Notes: a model not told the origin generated them from the letters alone. A stretch of DNA of 64,000 nt from Mytilus trossulus (GCF_036588685.1 NC_086381.1:63867436-63931435); one strand, 5' to 3'. Shown: positions 46,180 to 58,055, counted from the stretch's first letter. Program-made: numbers and translations.

Positions 46180-46335
46180 AATAAAATTGAGAATGTAAAT
46201 GGGACAACAACTCGACCATTGAGCAGACAATTGACAAAGTCTATTAATGGATCTTCAAAACAGCAATAAAATGCTACATCCAGCGGTGTGCTCTAGCTGG
46301 TCCCTAAACAAAAATGTATACAAGTTCACTGATAA
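46180..46335 (-). repeat. Repeat C, diverged reverse copy
   Basis: AATTGAGAATGTAAATGGG, ACAACAACTCGACC and CTAGCTGGTCCCTAAAC are in the reversed order of repeat C. Confidence 0.65.
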
Positions 46336-46339
46336 AGGA

Positions 46340-47015
46340 CGTCATACTTAACTCAGAAATAAAAACAAGAAACCTCGATGACGTTATTTCACATAATTTT
46401 TTAAAGATTGTTAACTTTGTTAACTTCATCAAGGATAAAATGTAATCTATCTTATCTCTAGAATAAAATATGAAAGTTAGCAATGAGGGTAATAAAAGAA
46501 TTTCATTTTTCTGTTTTTATCATGGTTGGAGTTGCGCAATCTTCGGACTTCTGTTTAAAGATCTGCTATTGTTTCCTTTTTCGTCTTTGCTTTCATTTCC
46601 CCATGCTGTTTTGTTTTGTTTTGCTTTTTTACGTAAAAGTTTGCATTAATGTCTTGTTATCTTCTCTTTTTTGTAATTCAAATAAATGCTTAGCCAAAAC
46701 AAGCCATGAACGCATGAACCTATCAAGGAATATTGTAGAGTTTTTGACATATGGAAGTTTTATATGTAACTGATAGAAATTAATTTAACCTTTTGCTATT
46801 TTCTATATTTTTTAACGTATAACTGACACCACCTTCATGTTGTGCTTTTATTCAACAACAAGTTCTTTTGGTATTCGTTTTTCCTTTGTATCTTATTATT
46901 TTCATAGTTGATAAAACAAATAAAATATAACTTTTATTGAATACACTATTACCTAAATAGGCAATCATATTTACATTATATTTTCTTTTTGTTGTTGTAA
47001 ATAAGTAAACAGTAG
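46340..47015. other. No gene seen
   Basis: Thymine-rich on the plus strand; a 96-residue frame at 46483 is hydrophobic by composition and not supported. Confidence 0.5.
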
Positions 47016-47019
47016 GCTA

Positions 47020-47245
47020 TCGGTGTTCGAAAGTCATAAATCGATTGAAAGAAAACAGATCCAGTTTACAAACTTAAACCGATGGAAACACAACAACTAT
47101 AAGAGGGAAGCTAAGAAACAACAGGATCACTGAAGTACTAACATACATAGAAACGAACTATTTGATAACAATTGCCTTATTCTTGACTTGGCATGGAACA
47201 TTTTAAGAAAATTTGAGTTGGACCTGGTTTAACGGGTAACTAACC
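47020..47245. repeat. 3' flank shared by the two TRIM-like genes (right copy)
   Basis: See the matching block at 41818-42060. It lies 320 bases downstream of the stop of the second gene, as its partner does for the first. Confidence 0.7.
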
Positions 47246-47563
47246 CCCTTCTTTATGACACTGTTAAAAATATGGCTGAAATGACAAAACATTGAGACAG
47301 AAATACATCACAAACACGCAATACCTAAATCCGCAATCATTTATAGATAATATATTCCTTCTCTTGTGTTTAGACCATACCATAATATATAACTAACTGA
47401 ATAAGTTTACTTTAAGCATCTGTATATCACATTGCAAAACGTATGTCAATTGTAACAATCTCTCACGATTTGTAGAAATGGCATTAGTATATTCAATAGA
47501 AAGTCTATGACAGCTATAATAACAATGATACGACAAAAGTCTCCTTAGACGATGATATTTAAT

Positions 47564-49267
47564 TTAGCCGTAATAAATGTCATAAACATGTGCAAAGTTG
47601 GTTCCATTCGCTACTAACAGCTGCTTCCTGGCTTCGTCAAAGAAAAGTGTTGTTGGTCTATTAATACCATCGTCCTTGGTGAGTATCTGTTTGCAGTGTT
47701 TCCCGTCAGGAGATATGACGACAACATTACATGTGTTGTCTCCAACAACAAAAACATTCCCTTTGTTGTCTATGGTTATTCCTTGGGGACCATCTAAAAC
47801 TCTTGTCTCTTCGAACTCCCAAACTGTTGCTCCACTGTATGAACAGCACATTACTTTTTGTTTATCTGGATGTGTGAAGAAAATCTTGTCAGCATGCGTT
47901 GAGACGTATGATAACGGCGATGAGACTGTGTTTGAGATTGTAGTGATACTGTAGTCTGAACAAGATACTACATGAAGGTCCTTATCTGCGATACAACATA
48001 TTAAAGAATTGCCATCGTAAGTAATACCGTAAGGATCACCTGGTAAGTCAATGAACTTTGTCACTTTTTTCTTGATCAGATCAACAATACTGATACCTGG
48101 CTTTTTACTTGAATGTCTAGAAGATACAGCTACTGTAGTATCATCTAAGGACACTAGACTTAACGCGCGGTATGGTTCTTTAAGTGGGATGGTATATTCA
48201 ACTCCACTGTCGGCATTAACCACCTTTACTCGTCCATTTGTATCTTTGAAATCTGTAAACAGAAATTCACCCTTTTTCGTTACGCAGCATCCAGTAGGGT
48301 ACATACAGGTTTGGTCAATTTTTCGTTTGAAAACGAGTTTTATATTGTTGATTAATACTACTTCTTTTGGGATCAACAATTGGGCTTGTCTTTCTTTCCT
48401 TCTATTTAAGTTTATTTCAGTAGAATTACTTTTCTTGACTACAATGGAACAAAATGTTTCAATCATCAGAATATCCTGTATCTTTGCATTGATTGCACTT
48501 TTTATGTTGATCTTATTGTGATTCTTCATTTTGATACTGGACTGTAGATGTTTTTCATAATCCGTGGTTTTCGACTGAATTTCCCTCATACATAGGAATG
48601 CTTGCAGATCTGATGAGTATTTCTTCGTTTTCTTCAGTTCTGATTTCATTTGATTTATTCTCTTTGCTTGATCTTGAAGTGAAGACACAATCGACTGAAC
48701 AGTTTCGCAGCAATTAAATTCAATTTGGCTAAGTTCGTTTATGAAATCTTCTTCCAGTTTATTTACATGCTGGATGACCTGTTGTTTTAAGTGACAAACT
48801 TGTGCAGCTATTTTTGTCTTTTGATCTGTTATACTTTCCATATTAGATTCTCTGTCTTTACGGATTAGATTGATATAAGTTAATAGCTCTTCAATGTTCT
48901 GCTCCAGGTCAATAAAGGACTCTGAAGTTTTGATGTCTCTTACTCTATCATCAAGTGACACTATTTCCCCACAGGTACCATGCTCCTTTGCACATTTGTT
49001 GCATATTGGACTCTCGTGCTTAATACAGTAAAGTTGAAACATCTCATTGTGATAAACACAATCCTGCCTGATGTCGGTTACAACATCTGGTAAAAGTTGG
49101 TAATCAGAAATAGAAATAGTTTGGTGATTCCCTGTTGCCTTTGAAACATTATGATGTTCTCTACAGCCAGAACATAATGGTTCCTCGCACTGATTACACC
49201 AGTGAGTGGACGTCGAAGTTTGATGTCGAAGATCGCATACTGCGCACACTGATGTACAAGAAGCCAT
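47564..49267 (-). CDS. TRIM-like protein, paralogue 2: two B-boxes, coiled coil, propeller; no RING
   Basis: A single coding exon of 567 residues, collinear with the gene at 42326-44041. The N-terminus reads MASCTSVCAVCDLRHQTSTS. B-box 1 has the C-x2-C / C-x2-C-x4-C-x2-C pattern (CNQCEEPLCSGCREHH) and B-box 2 has CVYHNEMFQLYC and CNKCAKEHGTCGE. A coiled coil covers about 110-270. Propeller-type strands follow (PTGCCVTKKGEFLFTD, DPYGITYDGNSLICCI, GPQGITIDNKGNVFVVG, PTTLFFDEARKQLLVAN). No RING. ATG 49267 is chosen because an acceptor (ACTTATTTTGATAG, ending at 49279) lies just upstream at the same spacing as in the paralogue. Both genes keep intact frames despite wide divergence in the coiled coil, which suggests both are or were under selection. 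A retroelement tail (49324-49560) sits just beyond the acceptor, in the presumed 5' intron. Confidence 0.9.
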   Translation of the reverse strand: MASCTSVCAVCDLRHQTSTSTHWCNQCEEPLCSGCREHHNVSKATGNHQTISISDYQLLPDVVTDIRQDCVYHNEMFQLYCIKHESPICNKCAKEHGTCGEIVSLDDRVRDIKTSESFIDLEQNIEELLTYINLIRKDRESNMESITDQKTKIAAQVCHLKQQVIQHVNKLEEDFINELSQIEFNCCETVQSIVSSLQDQAKRINQMKSELKKTKKYSSDLQAFLCMREIQSKTTDYEKHLQSSIKMKNHNKINIKSAINAKIQDILMIETFCSIVVKKSNSTEINLNRRKERQAQLLIPKEVVLINNIKLVFKRKIDQTCMYPTGCCVTKKGEFLFTDFKDTNGRVKVVNADSGVEYTIPLKEPYRALSLVSLDDTTVAVSSRHSSKKPGISIVDLIKKKVTKFIDLPGDPYGITYDGNSLICCIADKDLHVVSCSDYSITTISNTVSSPLSYVSTHADKIFFTHPDKQKVMCCSYSGATVWEFEETRVLDGPQGITIDNKGNVFVVGDNTCNVVVISPDGKHCKQILTKDDGINRPTTLFFDEARKQLLVANGTNFAHVYDIYYG

Positions 49268-49323
49268 TGACGATGATCCTATCAAAATAAGTTCAAAACT
49301 ATGTTATAATTTATAATCACATA

Positions 49324-49560
49324 AGCAACACGACGGGTGCCGCATGTGGAGCAGGATCTGCTTACCCTTCCGGAGCACCTGAGATCACCCCTAGTTTTTG
49401 GTGGGGTTCGTGTTGTTTATTCTTTAGTTTTCTATGTTGTGTCATGTGTACTATTGTTTTTCTGTTTGTCTTTTTCATTTTTAGCCATGGCGTTGTCAGT
49501 TTGTTTTAGATTTACGAGTTTGACTGTCCCTTTGGTGTCTTTCGTCCCTCTTTTATAAAT
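49324..49560 (+). repeat. 5'-truncated retroelement tail (repeat A)
   Basis: From AGCAACACGACGGGTGCC to CCTCTTTTATAA, close to the 54.47-54.71 kb copy. It lies in the presumed 5' intron of the second TRIM-like gene. Confidence 0.8.
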
Positions 49561-50155
49561 GTGTATTTGTGTCATATGGGAAAGAAAGTCACATGTAAAC
49601 TATATTAAAAAGATTTATATATTATTTTTATAATTTTTTAATTAATTGTTCTGTGGTTATAGCACTTCATAAGTTGTGTGCGTCAGACGGGTTTTTCTAA
49701 ATCTACTTGCACCGGACCCGCTTAAACCCTTAACTATAAGAAATATGTAATTATGTAACACGTGAGAATATGTATTAATGTACACTAAAAGAATGTTGAC
49801 TGATAATATTATGCAGTCAACTTCTAGGAAACTCAAAACTAGTAACTGAAAATAACATTTGATAAATTTCGTGTGTCCGGTGTGCTTGTCTGAATTTATC
49901 TTCATTGGAAACGCTGAATGTAAAATTTAAAGTTCTTAAAAATGATGAACACTTACTCTTGTATAAAATTATATGACAAAAAGAGATCTAAAAAAAATTT
50001 AGTCAATTCCAAATAACGCCAAGTTTAACATGTTTAAAGACTACTAAATTTTAAAATTGTGTTGATAACAATTCCAGAGAAACATTCAAACGCATAGATT
50101 GAGCATCAACTGACAACGACATAGCTGAAAAAAGAATACTTAAACAATAATAAAC
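49561..50155. other. No gene seen
   Basis: AT-rich sequence. The leader exon of the second TRIM-like gene may be here. Confidence 0.45.
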
Positions 50156-50159
50156 TAAA

Positions 50160-50400
50160 CAAAAGATAGAACACTAAAGACTAAGCAAAACGTACCCTAC
50201 AAAAAAATGGGGCTGTTCTTAGTGCTCCGGAAGAGTAGACAGATCCTACTCCACATGTGGTACGTGTCTTCATGTTATTACAATCACAGTAACACGAATT
50301 TAGTCTAATTCGGTAGGTAGCATCCGTGAAAAGGGACAGTATTGTAGTTACGACGTTATCATCTGCAAAACGAATATTCCATAACAATTAATGAAGAAAT
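50160..50400 (-). repeat. Reverse copy of repeat A
   Basis: AGTGCTCCGGAAGAGTAGAC, AGATCCTACTCCACATGTGG and AGTTACGACGTTATC are the reverse complement of the tail sequence in the right order. Confidence 0.7.
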
Positions 50401-50404
50401 AACA

Positions 50405-50605
50405 ATTTTACATTATCGTAACTACAACCCTGCCCTCTTTCGCTCGACCTTCGGTATTAGACTTTGCACAAGATTAGTAGTAATATTAGCAACACGCCTA
50501 ATCAACACGTGAATTAAACCGGTTTACCGTTCCTGAGCATTTGGGATCACCATCGGTTTTTGCCGGTTTGTTTTGCTCTGTCCTTATTTTTCTATGTTAT
50601 GATTT
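50405..50605 (+). repeat. Diverged forward copy of repeat A, head to head with the previous copy
   Basis: CGTAACTACAACCCTGCCCT, CGGTATTAGACTTTGC, GTTCCTGAGCATTTGGGATC and TTTTTCTATGTTATGA follow the order of the tail at 54.39-54.60 kb. Confidence 0.55.
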
Positions 50606-51395
50606 AGATTAGCTTTGAAAATTTAATAAACCAGGTCAAATAAATATTTATAATCACCAGAAGCCATTTTTTGTTTCAAGGCTGAAATGTACAATCGTTT
50701 ATTCTCGAGTGTTATGAAACGTTCAATGAAATAAACAAGCCAACATTTACATCATAAACTGATGATGCGTAGTCGCTCTTATCATTATTTAAAAACATTT
50801 ATAAAAACAAGATAATATCATATACAGTGATAGAAATTGACATCACAAACCTTCAAAGTTTACCTGTGATCATGGTGATATCGATCACACACCTGTGTTT
50901 TAAATATACTGAACATGTAAAGAAACGCACAGAAATATTTGATATCCTTCGTTTAAAAAGATTTATGTTTCAAAGTAAAATAAAGAATATTACTGGCTCA
51001 CCATTTTTGACATTAAAGGCAAAAAATCCTTTAAAAATAATGATTTAATAATAATCAATTAATTTGGAACTAAAATGTTTCATTGTTTAAAATCATTAAT
51101 AAACGATTGATTCCGAACTAAGGGATAGTCTTATACACAAGCATGCCTTTTGATATGTCAAATATATCAATATAGAGAGAAATTCACTGAGGTGATAAAG
51201 GATTTAATAATAATTGATATGTCAATGGGTTATATTTTTTATTTTTATATTCGAAATCTGACAATTCTATGCACTTGCCTTTCTCTTAATAATACGAATA
51301 TTTGTTCTTATTCATCATTAACCTGTTTTTAAATCATTCATTGAATATTATAAAGCGGATTTTAACATAATAAACTTATCATAAATACCAGGATT
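50606..51395. other. No gene recognised; one short unexplained frame
   Basis: The frame at 50827-51048 includes YTEHVKKRTEIFDILRLKRF and looks somewhat protein-like, but I recognise no family and see no splice context. Confidence 0.3.
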
Positions 51396-51399
51396 GAAA

Positions 51400-52000
51400 T
51401 TTTAATTTTAAGGCAGACGCGCGTTTTCTCTACAATTAAAATAGGCATCAGTTGCGCTCGAATCAAATTATGTTATAAAGGTAAAATAAAGCACGAAGTT
51501 GCGCTGAGGAACAAATATACTTGCCGTTGTTTTTCGATTCTAGACTTTCTACATGTTCTATCAGAAAATGTTCTTCATCTTCACTTGAATTTAAAGAATA
51601 AAATTACAAATGTTTTGATCCTTGTCAATCTTTACAACCTGATAAATAGCTAGCTTGTTTGATATGTAGGGGCACTAATCCTCATTTACGTGGGGTGCTC
51701 TTTTTTCGGGCACTATGATACGTCTCTCTTTAGAACTATACTGAAATTGAAATAAGTTCGAAATATACCATTGCAATGTAGCATTCTGTATATGATTACA
51801 ATGATTTCAATAAAAACCTCCTGACCTAAAAAAAAAAACGATCCCGTGCGATTAAAAAACAACATTCTAGGTTTATAATGCAGAACGCAACATACGTGTT
51901 TCGAAATCCAATATTCGTCAGGGGCGCTCGAATCGATTATTGACTCGTGTTAAAAAACAATTTTGAAAAAATAGGTCAGTGCTCTGTGAATCAACTAATA
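51400..52000 (-). repeat. Diverged reverse pieces of repeat F
   Basis: GCAGACGCGCGTTTTCTCTAC, TGCGCTCGAATCAAATTATG and AAAGCACGAAGTTGCGCTGAG at 51413-51510, and CGTGTTTCGAAATCC with GGGGCGCTCGAATCGATTA at 51895-51945, are reversed repeat F words. Confidence 0.5.
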
Positions 52001-52079
52001 AAACAAGAGTGCAAATTGGTTAATACTGAAAGTCTTAAACTTTAAGATTAAAGTGTTACTATAAGTATCACATAAGCTT

Positions 52080-52840
52080 TACATTTTTTAAGATCCATGA
52101 AAATAAGGCCAAGATCAGAAAAATCTTGTTAGACAAACATGAACACCTCACACATATTCATAAAACAAATGTAGTTTATGGAATTTGAACAAGGTTGAAC
52201 GTGCTGAAATGTCTCGCCTGCGTTATGACCATTAAAGAGGTCGGATAAATCTTGTCAGTCATATAAGTACACCAAACAATGTGTCCATCATAATCATAAA
52301 TGACCTATTGCTTTTAGTACCAAAACAGACCAAACAAAAGAAATTTAAACATTGACCAATGAACCCTGAAAATTAGGTCATGGTCATATGGTATTTGCAA
52401 CACATTTACATCTTCTATTTAATATATCAGACGTAGTGTTATTATTTTTAAAAAAATCAGACCAAAACATAGTAACTTAACAATGATCAATGAACCAAGA
52501 AAATAGTTCAAGGCCAAATGAAGTCAGCTAGACCGAAATTTAAATCTTAAAATCATTCGTACTATATTTGGCCTTTTTTACATTTTGTTGTTAAAGTTTC
52601 ACTGATGCGTCTTTCGTAGACGAAACGGGAGTCTGTAGCAAATACAAAATTTCAACCATGGTATTTTTGATGAGTTTATTTATATCCATACATCAAATAT
52701 AATTGACATAATTCTAATAGCTCTTAAAATCAAGACACAAAAACTCAACATTGACAAAGAACCATCAAAATAACGTCGAGGTCAGATTAACCCTGCCAGA
52801 CTGACAGTAACCCATTACAATCACTGACTGATCTAATACT
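52080..52840 (-). repeat. Repeat E, reverse copies (with a repeat F piece at 52585-52680)
   Basis: ACATTGACCAATGAACCCTG, AATTAGGTCATGGTCATATG, CAATGATCAATGAACCAAG and AACATTGACAAAGAACC are the reverse complement of the 24-kb units. GATGCGTCTTTCGTAGACGA at 52613 belongs to repeat F. Confidence 0.65.
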
Positions 52841-53550
52841 TTTTTTGTCCCTTGCACGTCATTATTATTTTCATCTGATATAGCTTTGTATCTACTATCT
52901 AAGAAATCATATTCATGATCTTAACATTTTCATTCTCATACAAACTATCGACTTTACCTATCAAATAATCGATTCTATCGTCTTGCCTTTTATGGATTTC
53001 AAAATATCCCTAAATACTACTGTCAACACCAGCAATACTTTATTCTTGAGATTTGGGATCCAGGCTACCACAGGTGACATTGGATGTTCAACTTGTACAT
53101 GGAATCGACTTCACAATTGAAGAACTTCTTTTACCGTTTTCTTACTTTCAAGAATAAACGTCCAACTCTGCATCTTAAAGACTGTGGACATTTTTTCTAA
53201 GGGAGCATCGTCCTCTTTCAAATTTCTGATTGCCATTCTTTTTGTCATTTTTTCTTGGGCTGATAAAATAGCGCAACTCTGGAACTTTTCAAATAAAATT
53301 CAAAATAAAGTAAACGGTGATGATATATGTTTTGTAATTACTTGTTTAGACTTAATATTATACATTATTCTATTTATCAGGACGAACTATGTCTATCAAA
53401 CTACGCAAACACATTGAAAAGTCATTCATTCATTCATTCGGCTTATATTCACTTTATTGTGTTAATATGTCTTTTTTTTTGTTAAGTTATTTCAATTGAT
53501 ACATTATAGTGTGTCTTTGTTGTAATGTTACACTATTATTCTTTCAGGTA
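52841..53550. other. No gene seen
   Basis: AT-rich sequence. A 77-residue frame at 53184 is not supported. Confidence 0.5.
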
Positions 53551-53554
53551 AGGG

Positions 53555-53905
53555 TTAAGGTTCTTACCTATCAGATTGCTTAAACCCGCTGCCTTTGTTT
53601 GCACCTGTCCTTAATTTAATGAGGGCTGTGGTTGAAAAAAGTTTAAACTTAAAAAGGTTTTTTTTCAGCTTGGCAATTGTGAACTAGTCAGGAATCTGAT
53701 GTGCATTGGTTGCTGTTTGTTGATGTGGTATATAAATGTTTCTCTTTTCTCGTTTTTTAAATAGATAAAACTGTTGGTCTTCCAGGCCATTTATAGCTTT
53801 CTGTTTTGAATGAGACAAGGCCATACCTTGACCTATAATGGTTTACTTTTACAAATTATGATTTGGGTGAAGAGTTGTCTCATTGGCACTCATACTCCTT
53901 CTTCA
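53555..53905 (-). repeat. Dispersed repeat B, reverse copy
   Basis: CTTAAACCCGCTGCCTTTG, TTGGTCTTCCAGGCC, TACCTTGACCTATAATGG, AGTTGTCTCATTGGCACTC. Confidence 0.8.
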
Positions 53906-53959
53906 TATATCTATATACACTTTTTCTATCTCATTTTATTCTAGAATTGATATGCCATA

Positions 53960-54706
53960 ATAAAACCATGAAACTGAAGTCTAGGTCAAATGATATCTTT
54001 TAGATAAAGGATACTACAGATACAGTTAAGTCGGCTTCATATCTTGACTTACATCTAGAAATTGACCATGAGGGTCGGATGAAAACAAAACTTTACGACA
54101 AAAGAGATGATTTCAGCTTTCCAATTGTGAACTTTCCATTTTTAAGTCACAACATTCCAGTAGCACCTGTGTACAGGGTATTGTCTCCCAATTGATATGA
54201 TATTCCCTAGCTTGCATTTCCTATCATGATTTTCTTGATAGAGGGTTGCTGCTCACAAGGAAGCTATTAAACCAAGAGTTTCAAATGGTGAAGTTGAAAT
54301 CATCCCTTCGTAAATTTACCGACGCCATCACAAGTTGGTTGACCGTTATGGAATAACCGTTTCACAAATGATATCAGATATGTTCCTTACGTCGTAACTA
54401 CAATCCCCTTCCCTTTCATGAATGTGACCTACTGAGTTAGACTATTTACCGGATTTTGATATCACATAAGCAACACGACGGGTGCCACATGTGGCGCAGG
54501 ATCTGCTTATCCTTTCTGAGCAATTCTGATCACCCCTAGTTTTTGGTGGGGTTCGTGTTGTTAATTTTTTTTTTTTTTTCTATGTTGTGTTGTGTGTACT
54601 ATTGTTTGTCTGTTCGTCTTTTGTCTTTTTCAGCCATGGTGTTGTCAGTTTGTTTTAGATTTATGAGTTTGACTGTCCCTTTGGTATCTTTCGTCCCTCT
54701 TTTAGA
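53960..54706 (+). mobile_element. 3' end of a reverse-transcriptase element: RT C-terminal coding tail plus 3' region
   Basis: 54007-54198 is open: KDTTDTVKSASYLDLHLEID, then MKTKLYDKRDDFSFPIVNFP and FLSHNIPVAP, ending at a TGA. In a shifted frame, RRHHKLVDRYGITVSQMISD and MFLTS-stop (about 54313-54390) complete it. This is the C-terminal sequence of an RT-encoding protein family widespread in invertebrates; I favour a Penelope-like source but am not sure. The non-coding 3' part (54391-54706) is repeat A. Upstream RT domains are absent, as expected of 5' truncation. Not functional. Confidence 0.7.
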
Positions 54707-54709
54707 TAG

Positions 54710-55150
54710 ACATGTTCACCTAACATCATTCCATACACCAAATGTTATTGACCTATTGCTTCAACACAAAAACTTAACAATGACAATTAAACCATGAAAA
54801 TAACATCAAAGTCAGATGAAACCAGTCAAACTGACATGTACCTGTTACAATCATTCAATACACCAAACATAGTTGACCTACTGCTTTCATTTTAAACTAA
54901 TATCTGAGAAATAACCTAAATAATGTAATTTTAATCTTTACCAATGATCTTTGAAATGAGATCAAGGTCAGAGGGACCCTGTCTAAAGGATATTTTCACA
55001 TTACAAGGACCCATATGTAAATAATGTATCATATTACTTATAACATTATGACTGTGAAATTTACATGACAAAAACTCTTTTCAAGCAGTGGACATACCAT
55101 GAAATAAGGTCAAGGACAAGGGACACATGCAAGACATATTCTTTGTATCA
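54710..55150 (-). repeat. Repeat E, reverse copies
   Basis: CATTCCATACACCAAATG, TGACCTATTGCTTCAACAC, TTAACAATGACAATTAAACC and AATGAGATCAAGGTCAGAG repeat with roughly the 24-kb period, reversed. Confidence 0.65.
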
Positions 55151-55154
55151 GCAT

Positions 55155-55560
55155 ACAAGCATCTGATCAACACCCTTCTGAAATATAAAGCTTAAGTGCC
55201 AGTCTTTGTAAGAATTAGGCAATTTTGAAAAAAATCAAAACATGGCTGTAAAAACCCACCTACCTAGCCATCCTATTTGAAGTAACATTCATCCTGAGTT
55301 AGAAATGGTCTGCCTGTCTGGTAATTTGAGAAATCTTTAGACAAAATTTGATTAGAATGATAGCAAACTACAGAGTTAGCTCTCCTTAATTGTTTATTTC
55401 TAGTACATTGTAACCAAATTTTATCTTAAATTACCAGAACAGGACAATGAAACGAATGGTATATTTTTGCATCATTATACATTTTGAACATAAATTAATG
55501 TCAACCTCAGTGGGTTTTTGTTTGTCATTTTTACACCACTGCCTGATTCTTAGGGGAAGC
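55155..55560. other. No gene seen
   Basis: AT-rich flank of the element below. Confidence 0.45.
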
Positions 55561-55565
55561 AAGTT

Positions 55566-56387
55566 AACTCGTACCAAAAAAGTTAACCCGTACCACTGGG
55601 AAGTCGTACCACTGCAAACTCGTACCATCAAAAATATATTAAAAATTACGAATATTTTAAAGTAATTTTTTTTGTAACGTAATAAAACTAATGTTGGATT
55701 ACTTGAATTTTATACTGGATTTTAATAGACAAAAATACGATTGTTTTTCTGAAAGCTTTATTTTTTAAGCTGATCTTTCAAAGTAGTTATATTCCAGAGA
55801 AAGTAAAAACACTGCTTTAACTGTACCTTTAGTTGAATATGTATATCCAAATTAAATCAATGAATGCTGTAATCTATGCTCACAAATTGAATGCTATGTT
55901 TACAGTTGTTGAAAGCCATGTGCTTTTTGGCGGGAAAATTCGAGAACAGGAAACAGTTACATTTCATTTTGTTACTTGTCATTTATAAAAAGTAAGAATT
56001 TCATTTTGAAAATCATTTTGTTTAACTGCTAGGATTCATTCATGAAAAAATAATTTGGAATGATTACAAAATTAAATTCAATAATTATCAGTAAAAGTTT
56101 AAAAAAGACTTCTCTTCAAAGGATACAAAAAAGCAAATCTGCCACGGTATTTTCTATTCAATAGACAGGGAGTATTAGCTACAAATTGGTCATTGTACTT
56201 TCAAATTATATACATTTTACAGACTTGAGAGGTATTGAGTGAAAGTAAATTATATACATCTTTAAACACCAATTAAATGCATTTAAATAAGTTGGTACGA
56301 GTTAGCAGTGGTACGAGTTTGCATTGGTACAAGTTTTTGTAAAGTGGTACGAGTTGACGTTGGTACGAGTTTTCAATGGTACGGGAT
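55566..56387. mobile_element. ~820-bp element with iterated GGTACGAGTT inverted termini
   Basis: The left end has four copies of AAC(T/C)CGTACC or a close variant (55566, 55585, 55601, 55617). The right end has six copies of the complement, GGTACGAGTT or a variant (56294, 56310, 56326, 56346, 56362, 56378). Spacing is mostly 16 bases. The interior is AT-rich with no open frame. TTAACCCGTACC on the left and GGTACGGGATAA on the right suggest a TTAA-type target, so a piggyBac-related MITE is possible but unproven. Confidence 0.7.
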
Positions 56388-56389
56388 AA

Positions 56390-57470
56390 CTATAATTCTT
56401 CTTAGGTAGACTAGCACTTAACACAAACAATTTATGCCGCCATTGCAGCCAGATAATAATCCATATGTATCCCATGCTGTGAATGGCAAGACAAAAACCA
56501 ATATCTGAATCTTTTCATTGTTTTATTTGGCACAATATTAATTTAATACAAAAATAAAGTTGTCTCCCTTTGTACAGAACTTTTTCTCCTTATACAAGAA
56601 TGATCATAAATAGTTTAATACAACCAAAGTATGCAGTCTTCAAAGATGAACAACAGATCATGTTAAAGAGACAGTAACCCAATAACAAAAATAATCAAAA
56701 AATAATTACAGTGTTAAGACATGTAGACTTGAATAAAATTGTCTTGAAAGCTTTTTTGGAATCTTTTTAAAAAATTGATTTCATGAATGTATAAGGGATA
56801 GCCAAAAAAGTAAGACTTGATATCTATGAATTATGAAAGTCTATAGACTTTAAAAACATTCTTCAAATTACAATAAAATATTTATTTGTACACCTTATTT
56901 CAATGACATGTATATAATGTGGAATATATATATATAACAGTATATGTTCCTAGTGGAATAACTGGTGATGAAAATGTGTCCCAACAGAAACAGATATATT
57001 GACATTGTTTATAAACATGTTTTCAAAGAAACTTCTGTTAGTTGGAACAAAATTGTTAGCTACTTTGTATAAAAATCATTTGTATGCAAATGAATATCAA
57101 GGCATCTGTTCACCTATTTCAGGTTGAAAAAAATCTACATTTGAAATTTGAGTTGTTACTAGACCCCTACAAAATAGACCACAATTCATCTAATATTTCT
57201 TATTCCTAAATAAATCAGAGTCTACAACATGTACAAGTATACATGCAATCCCTTTCCTCCATTGATTTTTGTTTTTTGCATACCTGATTCGCATGGGATT
57301 TTTTCAATAAAATTCTGAAAATATGCTTCCAAGTATTAATTCATTGCGAAAAACAAATATTTCATCCAATAAATTTAAGTGGGATATTCCTATGACATTC
57401 CTTTTCATATTGGATACACATTTTATTTAGTCTACTGCAGACACTTTGTAGTCAAAGCATTTCAACTGAG
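56390..57470. other. No gene seen
   Basis: AT-rich; short (AT)n at about 56925. Confidence 0.5.
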
Positions 57471-57480
57471 GTACTACACA

Positions 57481-57546
57481 GACGTCAAAAGGCGTCATTA
57501 TGGAGTAAAGGGGGTGGCGTCAAAAGGCGCTCTATGGAGGAAAAGG
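57481..57546. repeat. 34-bp direct repeat
   Basis: GACGTCAAAAGGCGTCATTATGG is followed by GGCGTCAAAAGGCGCTCTATGG. The 110-residue frame across this region shows no recognisable domain. Confidence 0.65.
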
Positions 57547-57599
57547 TTGATTTCTACCCAACACAGCTCATGTGCTGACATTATGTTCAATACAGGTCT

Positions 57600-58055
57600 G
57601 ATCACCAGTGATCACATGACAGTAGATGGCAATTATAATATCAAAGTCAACATCGGACAGCATTGTCAAGAATCTCTTGATTTTTTGTTAGTTACATCAC
57701 ACATCGGTTGAGAACGCTTTACTCCAGTGTCTGTCATTGATTTGGCTTTCACTAAATTTTCTTCACTGATCTATAAATAAAAATAAAAAAAATATACACT
57801 GCATTAGAAAATACAATTGAAAGTGTATAATGTGAGTGTGGTTGTCAAATACACTAACTGCTCCATCTGTAAGACTTAATCCAGATACCAATCTGTTTCT
57901 TAAAGCAGACTGTCATATTGTCTATTTTGTGTAAAAATAAAAACTTTCACTAATCAAACAAATTTAGTAACTATCCAATAGTATTTTAAACCAGGAGTTG
58001 ATTGGTTTTGATTTAACTGCATGTGTTTTCTGCGCATTTTACTTTTTTCTATATC
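57600..58055. other. No gene seen
   Basis: Contains the near-palindrome TGATCACCAGTGATCA at about 57600. No exon supported. Confidence 0.4.

Noticed and set aside
46483-46773. 96-codon hydrophobic frame
   Set aside because: Phe/Cys/Leu content follows from T-rich DNA; no signal of selection or splicing.
47598-48521. Plus-strand frames of 118 and 156 codons
   Set aside because: They are antisense shadows of the second TRIM-like gene and match no protein pattern.
57379-57711. 110-codon plus-strand frame
   Set aside because: No domain, no splice context, and it crosses a short direct repeat. Kept only as a repeat note.
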